Source of the DNA: Phycisphaerales bacterium UBA1910 | Lineage (GTDB): Bacteria > Planctomycetota > Phycisphaerae > Phycisphaerales > UBA1924 | NCBI GenBank assembly: GCA_002337545.1 | Contig: DDGE01000071.1 | Span: forward strand, 134,831-156,709 | Direction of reading: 5' to 3' | DNA: 21,879 nt | Part shown: piece by piece, positions 1-6,941 of the stretch | How the letters are laid out: the number at the start of each line of letters is the position of its first letter | Position numbering within the stretch: position 1 is the first letter of the stretch | Program-made: the position numbers and the translations under genes | The notes under the pieces: generated by a model | Databases searched by the model: none | What the model was told of the DNA's origin: nothing | What the model saw: the letters and a program-made list of their open reading frames with translations, nothing else

Positions 1-255
1 CAGGACTTCTTCTCGCCACACGCTGCGAAGGAAGATCGTTCGGATATGAACATCACCTTCAAGTGCCCAACGGCCGAGTTGGACAAGCTCTTCATTGAGC
101 AGGCTGAAGGCAAGGGGCTGACAACCCTCGCAGGGCATCGTTCGATTGGTGGCATGCGTGCATCAATCTATAACGCGTTCCCACGCCAGGGATGCGTCGA
201 GCTCGTTGAATTCATGAAGAGCTTCTCGCACGAGCATGCAGGCGCGACTGCCTGA
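1..255 (+). CDS. serC: Phosphoserine aminotransferase, C-terminal end (5' partial)
   Basis: Only the last 84 residues are present; the frame is open from base 1 to the TGA at 253-255. SerC is a PLP enzyme that converts 3-phosphohydroxypyruvate and glutamate to phosphoserine in serine synthesis (family knowledge). The visible tail has the typical SerC ending: a small-domain segment with a TFKCPTAELDKLF-like strand and helix, then the conserved GHRSIGGMRASIYNAFP block (about 29-45 residues into the visible part) and the closing VELVEFMKSF helix. The PLP lysine and the start lie outside the window. A strong intrinsic terminator begins 24 bases after the stop, so transcription very probably ends here. 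The neighbouring gene is convergent. Confidence is high because the C-terminal block is diagnostic. Confidence 0.93.
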   Translation, partial: QDFFSPHAAKEDRSDMNITFKCPTAELDKLFIEQAEGKGLTTLAGHRSIGGMRASIYNAFPRQGCVELVEFMKSFSHEHAGATA

Positions 256-276
256 GCCGCGGGAGCAGAGAACACA

Positions 277-1416
277 TCAGCCGCCCGAAGGGGCGGCTTT
301 TTCATGCGCTGAGATCAGGGGCGTCACCAGGCGTTGGTCACACGCATCGATTACTTCGTCAAGCGTGATGCGTTCCATCATCTCGACGCTCTCGGGCTTT
401 TTGAAATCGAAGTCATCGTCGTCGCGGACATGGCGGATCACATCCGCGTCTCGCCTGTATGGCCCAACGAGCGAAGGGTCAGTGGGGCCCAGCAATGCAA
501 CGAGCGGGCGGTCGAATCCAACGGCCATATGCAGCGCCGCAGAGTCGTTGGCGATGACGAGTTTCGATCTGGAGATAACGGCCATCAGCTGCGAAATACT
601 CGTGGAACCCACCCGATCAACGATCTTTGGATGATCCTCTGCGAGTTCGAGCAGCGGGGCACATTGAAGGCGTTCGCCCGGACCGCCGACAATGATGACG
701 CGATCGAGGTGGGGGTGTTCAACAAGTTTTTTCGCGAGTTGGGTGTAACGCTCGATCGGCCAGCATTTAGCCGCCCAGCGAGAAGTGGGGGCGATGACGG
801 CGTATCGGTCAGGATATTCCACGATCACCTGTGAGAGATCGTCCGGATCGGTGTGAAGTCGCAGATCCGGGTGCGTCGCGTCGGCGTCGAGCGCATCGGC
901 AAGTCGCATCATCCGATCGACGGTGTGCATCGTTCGTGGTGCATCGACGCGCTCGTTAAGGAACATCCACGAAAGCTCCTGAGCATCTCTGTAACCAACA
1001 CGGCGAGGGGCTCGGCTGCACCATGCAAAGAATCCGGAGCGAGCGAGCCCCTGTGCGTCGATGACGAGGTCATACTCAGACTGACGCAGCGTTCGGAGCC
1101 ACTCGCGGATGGGCTTGAGCTTACCTTTTTTGATCTGCTTGCCGAGGGTCGTGCGATCGAACGGGATGACGCGATGCACACCGGGGTGGTGCTCGATTGC
1201 CTGAACGAACGACTTTTGTACGAGCCAGTCGATCTTGGCGTTTGGGAAACGACGATTGAGCGCCGTGACGACGCCGACACTGCGGCAGACATCGCCCAAG
1301 GCACTGGGACGGATGAACAGAATACGCTGGGGATCACTCACGGAAGATTGTTGGGTCTCGCCCGAGGGAAGTGGGCTCAACCGGGGTATATCGCGGAAGT
1401 TTTTTCCGTTTCCCAT
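277..1416 (-). CDS. Glycosyltransferase family 9 (heptosyltransferase-like)
   Basis: A 379-residue GT-B enzyme of the ADP-heptose:LPS heptosyltransferase type, which transfers a sugar from a nucleotide donor to an envelope glycan. Visible signatures are the N-terminal RILFIRPSALGDV strand and loop (about residues 31-43), the middle YDLVIDAQGLARS block (about 115-127), the APTSRWAAKCWP stretch opening the C-terminal domain, the VIIVGG strand, and the donor-site ANDSAALHMA...PLVALLGPTDP motif. The ATG at 1416 overlaps the 3' end of the upstream pterin-synthase-like gene by 40 bases. The first 30 residues look unstructured, and a GTG at 1341 just ahead of the conserved strand is a possible alternative start. 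Its stop coincides with the base of the serC terminator. The acceptor sugar cannot be read from the sequence. Confidence 0.85.
   Translation of the reverse strand: MGNGKNFRDIPRLSPLPSGETQQSSVSDPQRILFIRPSALGDVCRSVGVVTALNRRFPNAKIDWLVQKSFVQAIEHHPGVHRVIPFDRTTLGKQIKKGKLKPIREWLRTLRQSEYDLVIDAQGLARSGFFAWCSRAPRRVGYRDAQELSWMFLNERVDAPRTMHTVDRMMRLADALDADATHPDLRLHTDPDDLSQVIVEYPDRYAVIAPTSRWAAKCWPIERYTQLAKKLVEHPHLDRVIIVGGPGERLQCAPLLELAEDHPKIVDRVGSTSISQLMAVISRSKLVIANDSAALHMAVGFDRPLVALLGPTDPSLVGPYRRDADVIRHVRDDDDFDFKKPESVEMMERITLDEVIDACDQRLVTPLISAHEKAAPSGG
279..302 (+). terminator. Intrinsic terminator of serC
   Basis: A perfect 8-bp GC-rich stem AGCCGCCC (279-286) / GGGCGGCT (291-298) with a GAAG tetraloop is followed by a run of T to 302. 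It begins 24 bases after the serC stop. The 277-279 bases are also the stop codon of the convergent glycosyltransferase gene, so the hairpin lies inside the last codons of that gene. On the minus strand no U-run follows, so it looks one-directional. Confidence 0.88.
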
Positions 1417-2201
1417 GCCTGGAGTTGTTCAAGACGCATCCCGTGTCCAAGCAGTTCGATCGCTGGAGCGAGTTGCTCAAAGCAGACACGGGCGATGTGC
1501 TCCACGGATGGGATTACACCACCCTGTGTTTGATCAAACCAGGCACAATCCGCGTTGAGAAACTTGTGATCGAGCTGGTCGATCAGGGTGCGATTAACGC
1601 ACTCCTGCATCACTATCTGTGCGTTGATCGCTCCGAGTTGGTCCGTGGGGATCGTTATCGTTGGTTCGATTCTGTAGTTGTGCCCGTGCCCGCTCGGATT
1701 GTTGCATTTTCCGAAGAACTCCAGATTCTCTTGGTCGGAGAGGGTGGGGGTGTGGAGTCGATGGGCGGCCGCAAACTCGAAGCTTTGTCGGATTTGCACG
1801 CGAGCGGATGATTGGGTTCGGTCAGTCATCTCGACTCCATAATACGGGGATAAATGCCAACGAATCAGGGTGAGCGGGTGAGGGAGGGTTTGGGATGCGA
1901 TATCCCATAGTTCGGGGAGAAGTGCGGCGGGTTCCGTCTCAGGAGCATCGTTGCAGGCGTTCGCGATCACAGGGATGAGGAACTCACGGACGACGCGGTC
2001 AATTTCTTGAATCCCGATCAGATACCCCGTTTCATGATCGGGAATACCCATGACTCCAAGCGTGATCTCGTAATATCGAGATAGCCCAGACCCAGATGGA
2101 GTGCCTGCAAAGTTATTGTGCCCTTGCGTCGACCCGTCCGGGTTGATCGAAAAGCGGGCAGTGCGGTGCAGCCGGGTTGGTTTGGGTTCGGTAGGCATCA
2201 T
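1377..2201 (-). CDS. Tandem 6-pyruvoyl-tetrahydropterin synthase/QueD-like protein, N-half degenerate
   Basis: A protein of 274 residues from the ATG at 2201. Single-domain family members are about 120-150 residues, so this is a duplication. The C-terminal half (about residues 136-274) is a complete PTPS/QueD domain: AAHRL supplies zinc ligand His147, GKCNNPSGHGHNY supplies catalytic Cys166 and ligands His172 and His174, and LDHKFLN supplies His212. The N-terminal half keeps the fold pattern (FAGTPSGSGLSRYYEI aligns with the GKCNNPSGHGHNYRIE region) but has lost the Cys and all zinc histidines, so it is probably structural or regulatory. The frame stays open to 2351, but that part would run through the divergent peroxidase start. 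The ATGs at 2201 and 2198 fit the conserved region. No good Shine-Dalgarno is visible. The product could be a queuosine or pterin precursor; the sequence does not decide. Confidence 0.8.
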   Translation of the reverse strand: MMPTEPKPTRLHRTARFSINPDGSTQGHNNFAGTPSGSGLSRYYEITLGVMGIPDHETGYLIGIQEIDRVVREFLIPVIANACNDAPETEPAALLPELWDIASQTLPHPLTLIRWHLSPYYGVEMTDRTQSSARVQIRQSFEFAAAHRLHTPTLSDQENLEFFGKCNNPSGHGHNYRIEPTITIPTDQLGAINAQIVMQECVNRTLIDQLDHKFLNADCAWFDQTQGGVIPSVEHIARVCFEQLAPAIELLGHGMRLEQLQAWETEKTSAIYPG

Positions 2202-2208
2202 TTGGTCG

Positions 2209-2223
2209 ACACGGAGTCCGTGT
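2209..2223. promoter_or_regulatory. Perfect 15-bp palindrome between divergent genes (candidate operator)
   Basis: ACACGGA-G-TCCGTGT is a perfect 7-1-7 palindrome in the 57-bp gap between the minus-strand pterin-synthase-like start (2201) and the plus-strand glutathione peroxidase start (2259). A TATCAT hexamer at 2223-2228, which resembles a -10 box for the peroxidase gene, directly abuts it. A repressor or activator dimer could bind here. It could also form a short hairpin in the minus-strand leader. The regulator is unknown. Confidence 0.5.
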
Positions 2224-2258
2224 ATCATAGAGTTCCATTCGAGGAAGGATCTAAACCG

Positions 2259-2906
2259 ATGCGACGCTGCCTGTGTAAAGAAATCAAACCATTCACCATG
2301 ATTCTGGCGGCGGCACTGATCCCGATGTGGGCCAACGCCGCATGCAGCCATAAAGACTCTGGACTGGATCAGGTCCCGCCGAGTGAGATCAAGGAATCCG
2401 AGGAGAAACCCGTGTCCAAATATGTGCTCGATTATGAGATGAAAACGATTGAGGGCAAAGACATTCGACTCGACGCATACAAGGGCAAGGTCGTCCTGAT
2501 GGTCAATGTTGCGAGCGAGTGCGGTCTCACCCCGCAGTACAAGGGGCTTGAGGCGCTCTACAAGAAGTACAAAGACGACGGGTTGGTCATCATCGGATTC
2601 CCAGCAAACAACTTTGGGAACCAGGAACCGGGCTCGGACGAGGAAATCGCAGAGTTCTGTTCACTGAACTACGGGGTTTCATTTCCCATGATGAGCAAGA
2701 TCAGCGTGAAAGGGAAAGATGTACACCCGCTGTACAAGCAGCTCGCCTCCCAGCCGGAACCGGTCGGGGGTGAACCGCAGTGGAACTTTGACAAGTTCCT
2801 CGTGAATCACAATGGTGAGGTGGTTGTTCGGCACGGGCCTCGCGTTACGCCGGAGGATCCTGCACTGATCGCAGACATCGAGCGCCTGATTTCTGACGCT
2901 TTATGA
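2259..2906 (+). CDS. gpx: Glutathione peroxidase family protein, exported
   Basis: A thiol peroxidase of the GPx/BtuE family, 215 residues from the ATG at 2259, preceded by GAGGAAGG at 2241-2248. The open frame extends upstream to 2118 but that part has no family similarity. Residues 1-28 form a basic and then hydrophobic export signal (MILAAALIPMWANA). The Cys29 that follows could be lipidated, but the residues before it do not make a good lipobox. The catalytic domain starts near residue 55: VASECGLTPQY carries peroxidatic Cys88, EFCSLNYGVSFPM carries the likely resolving Cys134, and QWNFDKFLV carries the tetrad Trp175 and Asn176. The usual FPCNQF is FPANNF (114-119), so Asn118 sits where the tetrad Gln is expected. 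It reduces peroxides, probably in the periplasm. It is divergent from the pterin-synthase-like gene. Confidence 0.88.
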   Translation: MRRCLCKEIKPFTMILAAALIPMWANAACSHKDSGLDQVPPSEIKESEEKPVSKYVLDYEMKTIEGKDIRLDAYKGKVVLMVNVASECGLTPQYKGLEALYKKYKDDGLVIIGFPANNFGNQEPGSDEEIAEFCSLNYGVSFPMMSKISVKGKDVHPLYKQLASQPEPVGGEPQWNFDKFLVNHNGEVVVRHGPRVTPEDPALIADIERLISDAL

Positions 2907-2926
2907 ACTTCTAACGCTTTGGTCGT

Positions 2927-2939
2927 CCCGCTTTGCGGG
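2927..2939 (+). terminator. Weak hairpin after the peroxidase gene
   Basis: CCCGC (2927-2931) and GCGGG (2935-2939) form a 5-bp stem with a TTT loop 21 bases after the peroxidase stop. No clear T-run follows, so termination is only a possibility. The rest of the gap up to pstS (2940-3111) holds small inverted repeats at 2987-3001 (CGCAA/TTGCG) and 3076-3088 (TCCCA/TGGGA). No promoter can be assigned with confidence. Confidence 0.3.
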
Positions 2940-3111
2940 CTGTAAACATATTCTTTGCAGGGGCTTACGGGCCGAAATCTGGCGTTCGCAAGCTCTTTGC
3001 GCAACCTTCATCTTTCTCAACGCGATTTGTTAAGACACTCTGGGATTATTCGCATGAGGGGTCGGTGATCCGGCCTCCCACGATGGGAACCAATTTCCAG
3101 GAGAATCACAG

Positions 3112-4074
3112 ATGCGAGCGAAGAAACTGTTGTCTGCTATTGCGGCTTTCGCGGCAATCCCCATGGTCGCTATGGGCACTGTCAAGGATGAACTGCCGGT
3201 CTACAAGCCCACCAGTGGTGTCTCTGGCACCATCACCAGCGTGGGTTCGGACACCATGAACAACCTCATGACCCTCTGGGGTGAGGAATACACCAAGTTC
3301 TACCCCTCCGCGAAGATCTCGATCGAGGGCAAGGGATCCTCGACTGCACCACCCGCACTCATTGAGGGCCAGTCCAACTTCGGTCCCATGAGCCGTGCAA
3401 TGAAGTCCTCCGAGCTTGATAAGTTCGAAGCGGCGTTCGGGTACGAGCCCATCTCGCTCCGCACAGGCATCGATGCACTCGCCGTCTATGTCCACAAGGA
3501 CTGCCCGCTCGATTCGATCAGCATTGACAACCTCACCAAGGTCTTCTCGGTTGCCGGTTCGGATCTGACTTGGGGCGATCTGGGCGTCAAGGACCCCGCC
3601 TACCGCACGCGTAAGGTCAACCTGTACGGGCGTAACTCCGCATCGGGCACCTACGGTTACTTCAAGAAGGTTGCGCTTCAAGGCAACGACTACAAGGCGT
3701 CCGTCAAGGAGCAGCCCGGCTCTTCCGCGGTTGTTCAGGGCGTCACCACTGACCGCTTCGGAATGGGCTACTCTGGGCTCGGATACAAGACCGCTGGCGT
3801 GAAGGCGCTGAAGGTTTCCGTTGATGGCGGCGATGCATACCCCGCAGACGCAGAGCACTCCCTCTCGGGTGAATACCCCATCGCTCGCTTCCTCTACCTC
3901 TATGTCAATGTTGACCCGCAGGCCGGTGTGACTGATTCGCTCCGCCGCGAGTTCATCAAGCTCATTTTCTCGAAGCAGGGCCAGGAAGTCGTCGCGAAGG
4001 ACGGGTACTTCCCCGTTCCCGTCTCCGTGGCACGCGAAGATCTTGAGAAGTGTGGCATCGATGCCGACTTTTGA
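3112..4074 (+). CDS. pstS: Phosphate ABC transporter, periplasmic phosphate-binding protein
   Basis: A 320-residue PstS-type solute-binding protein that captures phosphate in the periplasm and delivers it to PstCA. The ATG at 3112 has AGGAG at 3100-3104. Residues 1-22 (basic, then LLSAIAAFAAIPMVAMG) are a Sec signal. Phosphate-binding loops of the family are visible as SVGSDTM (43-49), the SNFGPMSRAMK segment (88-98) and the GRNSASGTYGYF loop (173-184) with its Arg and Ser-Gly-Thr. The Ser91-type position and the closing IFSKQGQEVVAKDGYFPV helix also fit. It is the first gene of pstS-pstC-pstA-pstB and is separated from pstC by 89 bases with a hairpin. This is consistent with the binding protein being made in excess over the membrane subunits. 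I could not identify a Pho box upstream. Confidence 0.95.
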   Translation: MRAKKLLSAIAAFAAIPMVAMGTVKDELPVYKPTSGVSGTITSVGSDTMNNLMTLWGEEYTKFYPSAKISIEGKGSSTAPPALIEGQSNFGPMSRAMKSSELDKFEAAFGYEPISLRTGIDALAVYVHKDCPLDSISIDNLTKVFSVAGSDLTWGDLGVKDPAYRTRKVNLYGRNSASGTYGYFKKVALQGNDYKASVKEQPGSSAVVQGVTTDRFGMGYSGLGYKTAGVKALKVSVDGGDAYPADAEHSLSGEYPIARFLYLYVNVDPQAGVTDSLRREFIKLIFSKQGQEVVAKDGYFPVPVSVAREDLEKCGIDADF

Positions 4075-4116
4075 TTGAGAATGTTCAGCACCCCCGGGTG
4101 AATTGTGAATAATGAG

Positions 4117-4148
4117 GGGAGCGGGTGAAGACTCGCTCCCTTCTTTCC
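4117..4148 (+). terminator. Hairpin between pstS and pstC (candidate attenuator)
   Basis: GGGAGCG (4117-4123) pairs with CGCTCCC (4134-4140) around a 10-base loop and is followed by TTCTTTCCTT. It sits between the pstS stop and the pstC ribosome binding site. A partial terminator or a 3' stabilising stem here would give more PstS than permease, as is common in binding-protein operons. The T-run is interrupted by C, so full termination is unlikely. Confidence 0.5.
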
Positions 4149-4163
4149 TTCAGAAGAGGCCAT

Positions 4164-6941
4164 ATGAAAAAGACGAAGAGCACAACCCGCAGCGCAGCCT
4201 CCCGTCGTCTCCACGCGATGGATACCGCGGCGGAGTTTGTGGTCACGAGCGGCGGATTTCTGGTGCTCAGCGCCGTGCTCGGGATCTGTTTCTATCTTCT
4301 TTGGGTTGTCCTTCCGCTCTTTGAGAGAGGGTCGGTCGGAGACGAACTCAATGCGAGCGTTGAGCCCGATCGGGTTGCTGAATGGATCATGGTTGATCCG
4401 TACCAGCACGCCGCGGCGTTGATCGAACCCGATTTGGATGCACGCCTTGTACTGCTCGAATCCGGCGAACAGATCGGCGAGATCCGTACCAGCAACGAAG
4501 ATACCACCATCACAAGCAGTAGCTTTGCGCGTGGCGGTGAACTCGTCAGCATTGGGTATCAGGACGGCACGATACGGCTCGGTGAGTTTAACTATTCGTC
4601 GCGTTTGCGAACTCCTCCTGAAGGTTCGTTCGTGGGGCAGGTTATCCCGGACGAGGACGGGTACCTCGAGGTGATCGAGGAAGGGCGTGGCCGCGCGGTC
4701 GCGTTTGCCTTGGAGCTGGGCGATCCCATCGAGTTTGATGAGGGCGAAGGCGCTATTTCACGCGTTGACTACCGACGCGACCCAACCGGGAAGAAAGTGC
4801 TCGCAGTGCTGCGTGAAGACGGCATGGTGCTTGTAAGCACGGTTCGCACTATCCGCCCGCTTGGCGGTGGGCCCGCTCGGACACGATTGAGTACGAAGGC
4901 ATTCCAGTTCATTACCCCGGACGGGTATGGCGACCCCGATTGGCTCTATGTCACTGCGGATAGTGACCAGGTCTTCATGGTCTGGAGAGACGGTCGACTC
5001 GATCGATACGCTCGCCTTGATGACAATGAGTTCGTGTTCGCTGAGACTGCGCAGCTCGTAGAGGATGGGCAGTTGATCAACTCGACCAACCTACTCCTCG
5101 GGAGTCAGTCATTGCTCATCGGACAGGATGACGGTGGCATGGGCGTTTTTCATGTTTCTGACGATGTGCATCGTTCGAACATTGATGAAAAACGAGTGGT
5201 TCAGGCCCACGCGATTCAGGGGGAGCCGAGCCCGATCGTATCGATGACACCCAGCACGCGGGATCGGTCTGTGCTCGTTCTGCACGAGAATGGTGTCATG
5301 AATCTGAGGCACATGACGAGCGAGAAGCTCGTCGCCAAGATCCAGACCGAGTCGACAGATCCGCTCGCTGCCACGATTACCCCGAAGAATGATGGTCTCA
5401 TGGCCCTTGGCCGCGACGGCACATACGAGCTCCACGAGCTCGAGCCGGGGTACCCTGAGTTCAGCATCAAGGCACTCTTCGGGCGTGTTTTCTATGAAGG
5501 GAACAGCCAGCCGGAATACATCTACCAGTCTTCATCCGGCGACGATGCATCGGAGATCAAGCTGAGTTTGATGCCCTTGGTCTTTGGTACCCTCAAAGCT
5601 ACGGTCTTCGCCATGATCTTTGCGATCCCGATCGGTGTGCTTGCGGCGATCTACTCGAGCGAGTTTGTATCGAAGCGCGTCCGTCGCAAAGTGAAGCCAG
5701 TTGTGGAACTGATGGCGTCTCTGCCATCGGTGGTCCTCGGGTTTGTAGCCGCGATGGTCGTCGCGCCGTATATGGAAGCACACCTGGATACATTCGTGAT
5801 TGGCTTGATCGTGGTGCCCCTCGCGATCCTCCTCGCCGCTCATGTGTGGCAACTGATCCCGCTCTCGGTCAGGCTGCGGACTCGCACGGGACAGCATGTC
5901 TTGCTCGTTGCGTTTGCAGCAACCGTCGGTGTACTGGTGAGCATGCTCATTGGTCCTGCGATGGTCAAGAGCTGGTTCCTGCCAGATACTTTCGATGCGG
6001 CTGTCCTTGCGGGTAATCTGGAACCTGTTCCAGAATCCGAAGTTCCGGAGTGGGCGAACGATGCCGCGTATAACGAACGCACCCAGCGGCGATTGCGCAA
6101 TGCGGAGTTCATGTCCTACGAGGGCGAAATCTACCGCGCCATAGAAGACGAGGAGAACTTGGCGGTCCTTTCAACACTCGGGCTTGAGAACGGGAGTTTA
6201 CGCCGATGGCTCAATGGCGAATACGGCGTTGCATGGCCCGGATGGATCGTGGTTTTCTTCCCGGTTGTTAGCATCGGGGTCTGGATTCTCCATGCAATCC
6301 TGATCAGAAGGCGCATCGACATATGGGTTGCGGAGAAAGAGGCTTATGTCGGTGGAGTCATCGTGCTTGCGAAGTTCCTCATACTGGGCGGGTTGAGCCT
6401 GCTCTTGGCGTATGCAGGCGCGATCATCGCACAATCCCTTGGGTTCGATCCGCGGGATTCAATATTCGGGTCCTTCAGCCCACGAAACACGCTTGTTGTC
6501 GCGATCATTATGGGATTCGCAGTGATCCCGATCATCTTTACGATCTCTGAAGATGCACTCCAAGCGGTTCCAATGACACTCCGGACCGCATCGCTCGGTT
6601 CCGGCGCTACACCCTGGCAGACCGCTACACGGGTGGTGCTCCCGGTCGCGGCATCTGGTATTTTCTCGGCGTGCATGATCGGTTTCGGTCGCGCGGTCGG
6701 GGAGACGATGATCGTGCTGATGGCGACAGGAAACACACCGGAAATGAACTGGAATATCTTTGCGGGTTTTCGTACCCTCGCGGCCAATATCGCGGTGGAA
6801 CTGCCCGAAGCGCCCAAGGACGAGACACACTATCGTGTGCTCTTCCTCTGCGGGTTGGTGTTGTTCTTGATGACCTTTGTGATTAACACGCTGGCAGAAC
6901 TTGTCCGGCGTGTCGTTCGTGCGAGGAACGCCGGGCTATGA
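4164..6941 (+). CDS. pstC: Phosphate ABC transporter permease PstC, long form with propeller-like domain
   Basis: A permease of 925 residues; classical PstC is roughly 300-350. I chose the ATG at 4164, preceded by AGAAGAGG (4152-4159), over the in-frame GTG at 4125, which lies inside the hairpin. One membrane helix (about 26-51) is followed by a soluble, presumably periplasmic domain of about 400 residues. Its repeating short strands with Gly-Asp turns (ARLVLLESGEQIGEIRTS, LVSIGYQDGTIRLGEF) suggest a WD40/beta-propeller. The permease proper starts near 465 (LSLMPLVFGTLKATVFAM). An extra segment with its own helix (about 595-720) is inserted. The EAA loop that contacts PstB is at about 795-832 (EDALQAVPMTLRTASLG..., then VVLPVA). 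Its last bases overlap pstA by ATGA. Long PstC forms are known in some Gram-negatives; the role of the propeller here is unknown. Confidence 0.92.
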   Translation: MKKTKSTTRSAASRRLHAMDTAAEFVVTSGGFLVLSAVLGICFYLLWVVLPLFERGSVGDELNASVEPDRVAEWIMVDPYQHAAALIEPDLDARLVLLESGEQIGEIRTSNEDTTITSSSFARGGELVSIGYQDGTIRLGEFNYSSRLRTPPEGSFVGQVIPDEDGYLEVIEEGRGRAVAFALELGDPIEFDEGEGAISRVDYRRDPTGKKVLAVLREDGMVLVSTVRTIRPLGGGPARTRLSTKAFQFITPDGYGDPDWLYVTADSDQVFMVWRDGRLDRYARLDDNEFVFAETAQLVEDGQLINSTNLLLGSQSLLIGQDDGGMGVFHVSDDVHRSNIDEKRVVQAHAIQGEPSPIVSMTPSTRDRSVLVLHENGVMNLRHMTSEKLVAKIQTESTDPLAATITPKNDGLMALGRDGTYELHELEPGYPEFSIKALFGRVFYEGNSQPEYIYQSSSGDDASEIKLSLMPLVFGTLKATVFAMIFAIPIGVLAAIYSSEFVSKRVRRKVKPVVELMASLPSVVLGFVAAMVVAPYMEAHLDTFVIGLIVVPLAILLAAHVWQLIPLSVRLRTRTGQHVLLVAFAATVGVLVSMLIGPAMVKSWFLPDTFDAAVLAGNLEPVPESEVPEWANDAAYNERTQRRLRNAEFMSYEGEIYRAIEDEENLAVLSTLGLENGSLRRWLNGEYGVAWPGWIVVFFPVVSIGVWILHAILIRRRIDIWVAEKEAYVGGVIVLAKFLILGGLSLLLAYAGAIIAQSLGFDPRDSIFGSFSPRNTLVVAIIMGFAVIPIIFTISEDALQAVPMTLRTASLGSGATPWQTATRVVLPVAASGIFSACMIGFGRAVGETMIVLMATGNTPEMNWNIFAGFRTLAANIAVELPEAPKDETHYRVLFLCGLVLFLMTFVINTLAELVRRVVRARNAGL

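Noticed and set aside
2118..2258. Upstream extension of the peroxidase frame to 2118
   Set aside because: This part has no signal or family similarity and overlaps the divergent gene; the ATG at 2259 has a good ribosome binding site and starts a signal peptide.
2940..2959. Possible Pho box (CTGTAAA) upstream of pstS
   Set aside because: The first half resembles the E. coli consensus but the second half does not, and Pho boxes of this lineage are not known to me.
3106..3858. Open frame antisense to pstS (250 codons)
   Set aside because: It lies wholly over pstS, starts without a ribosome binding site and has no recognisable features.
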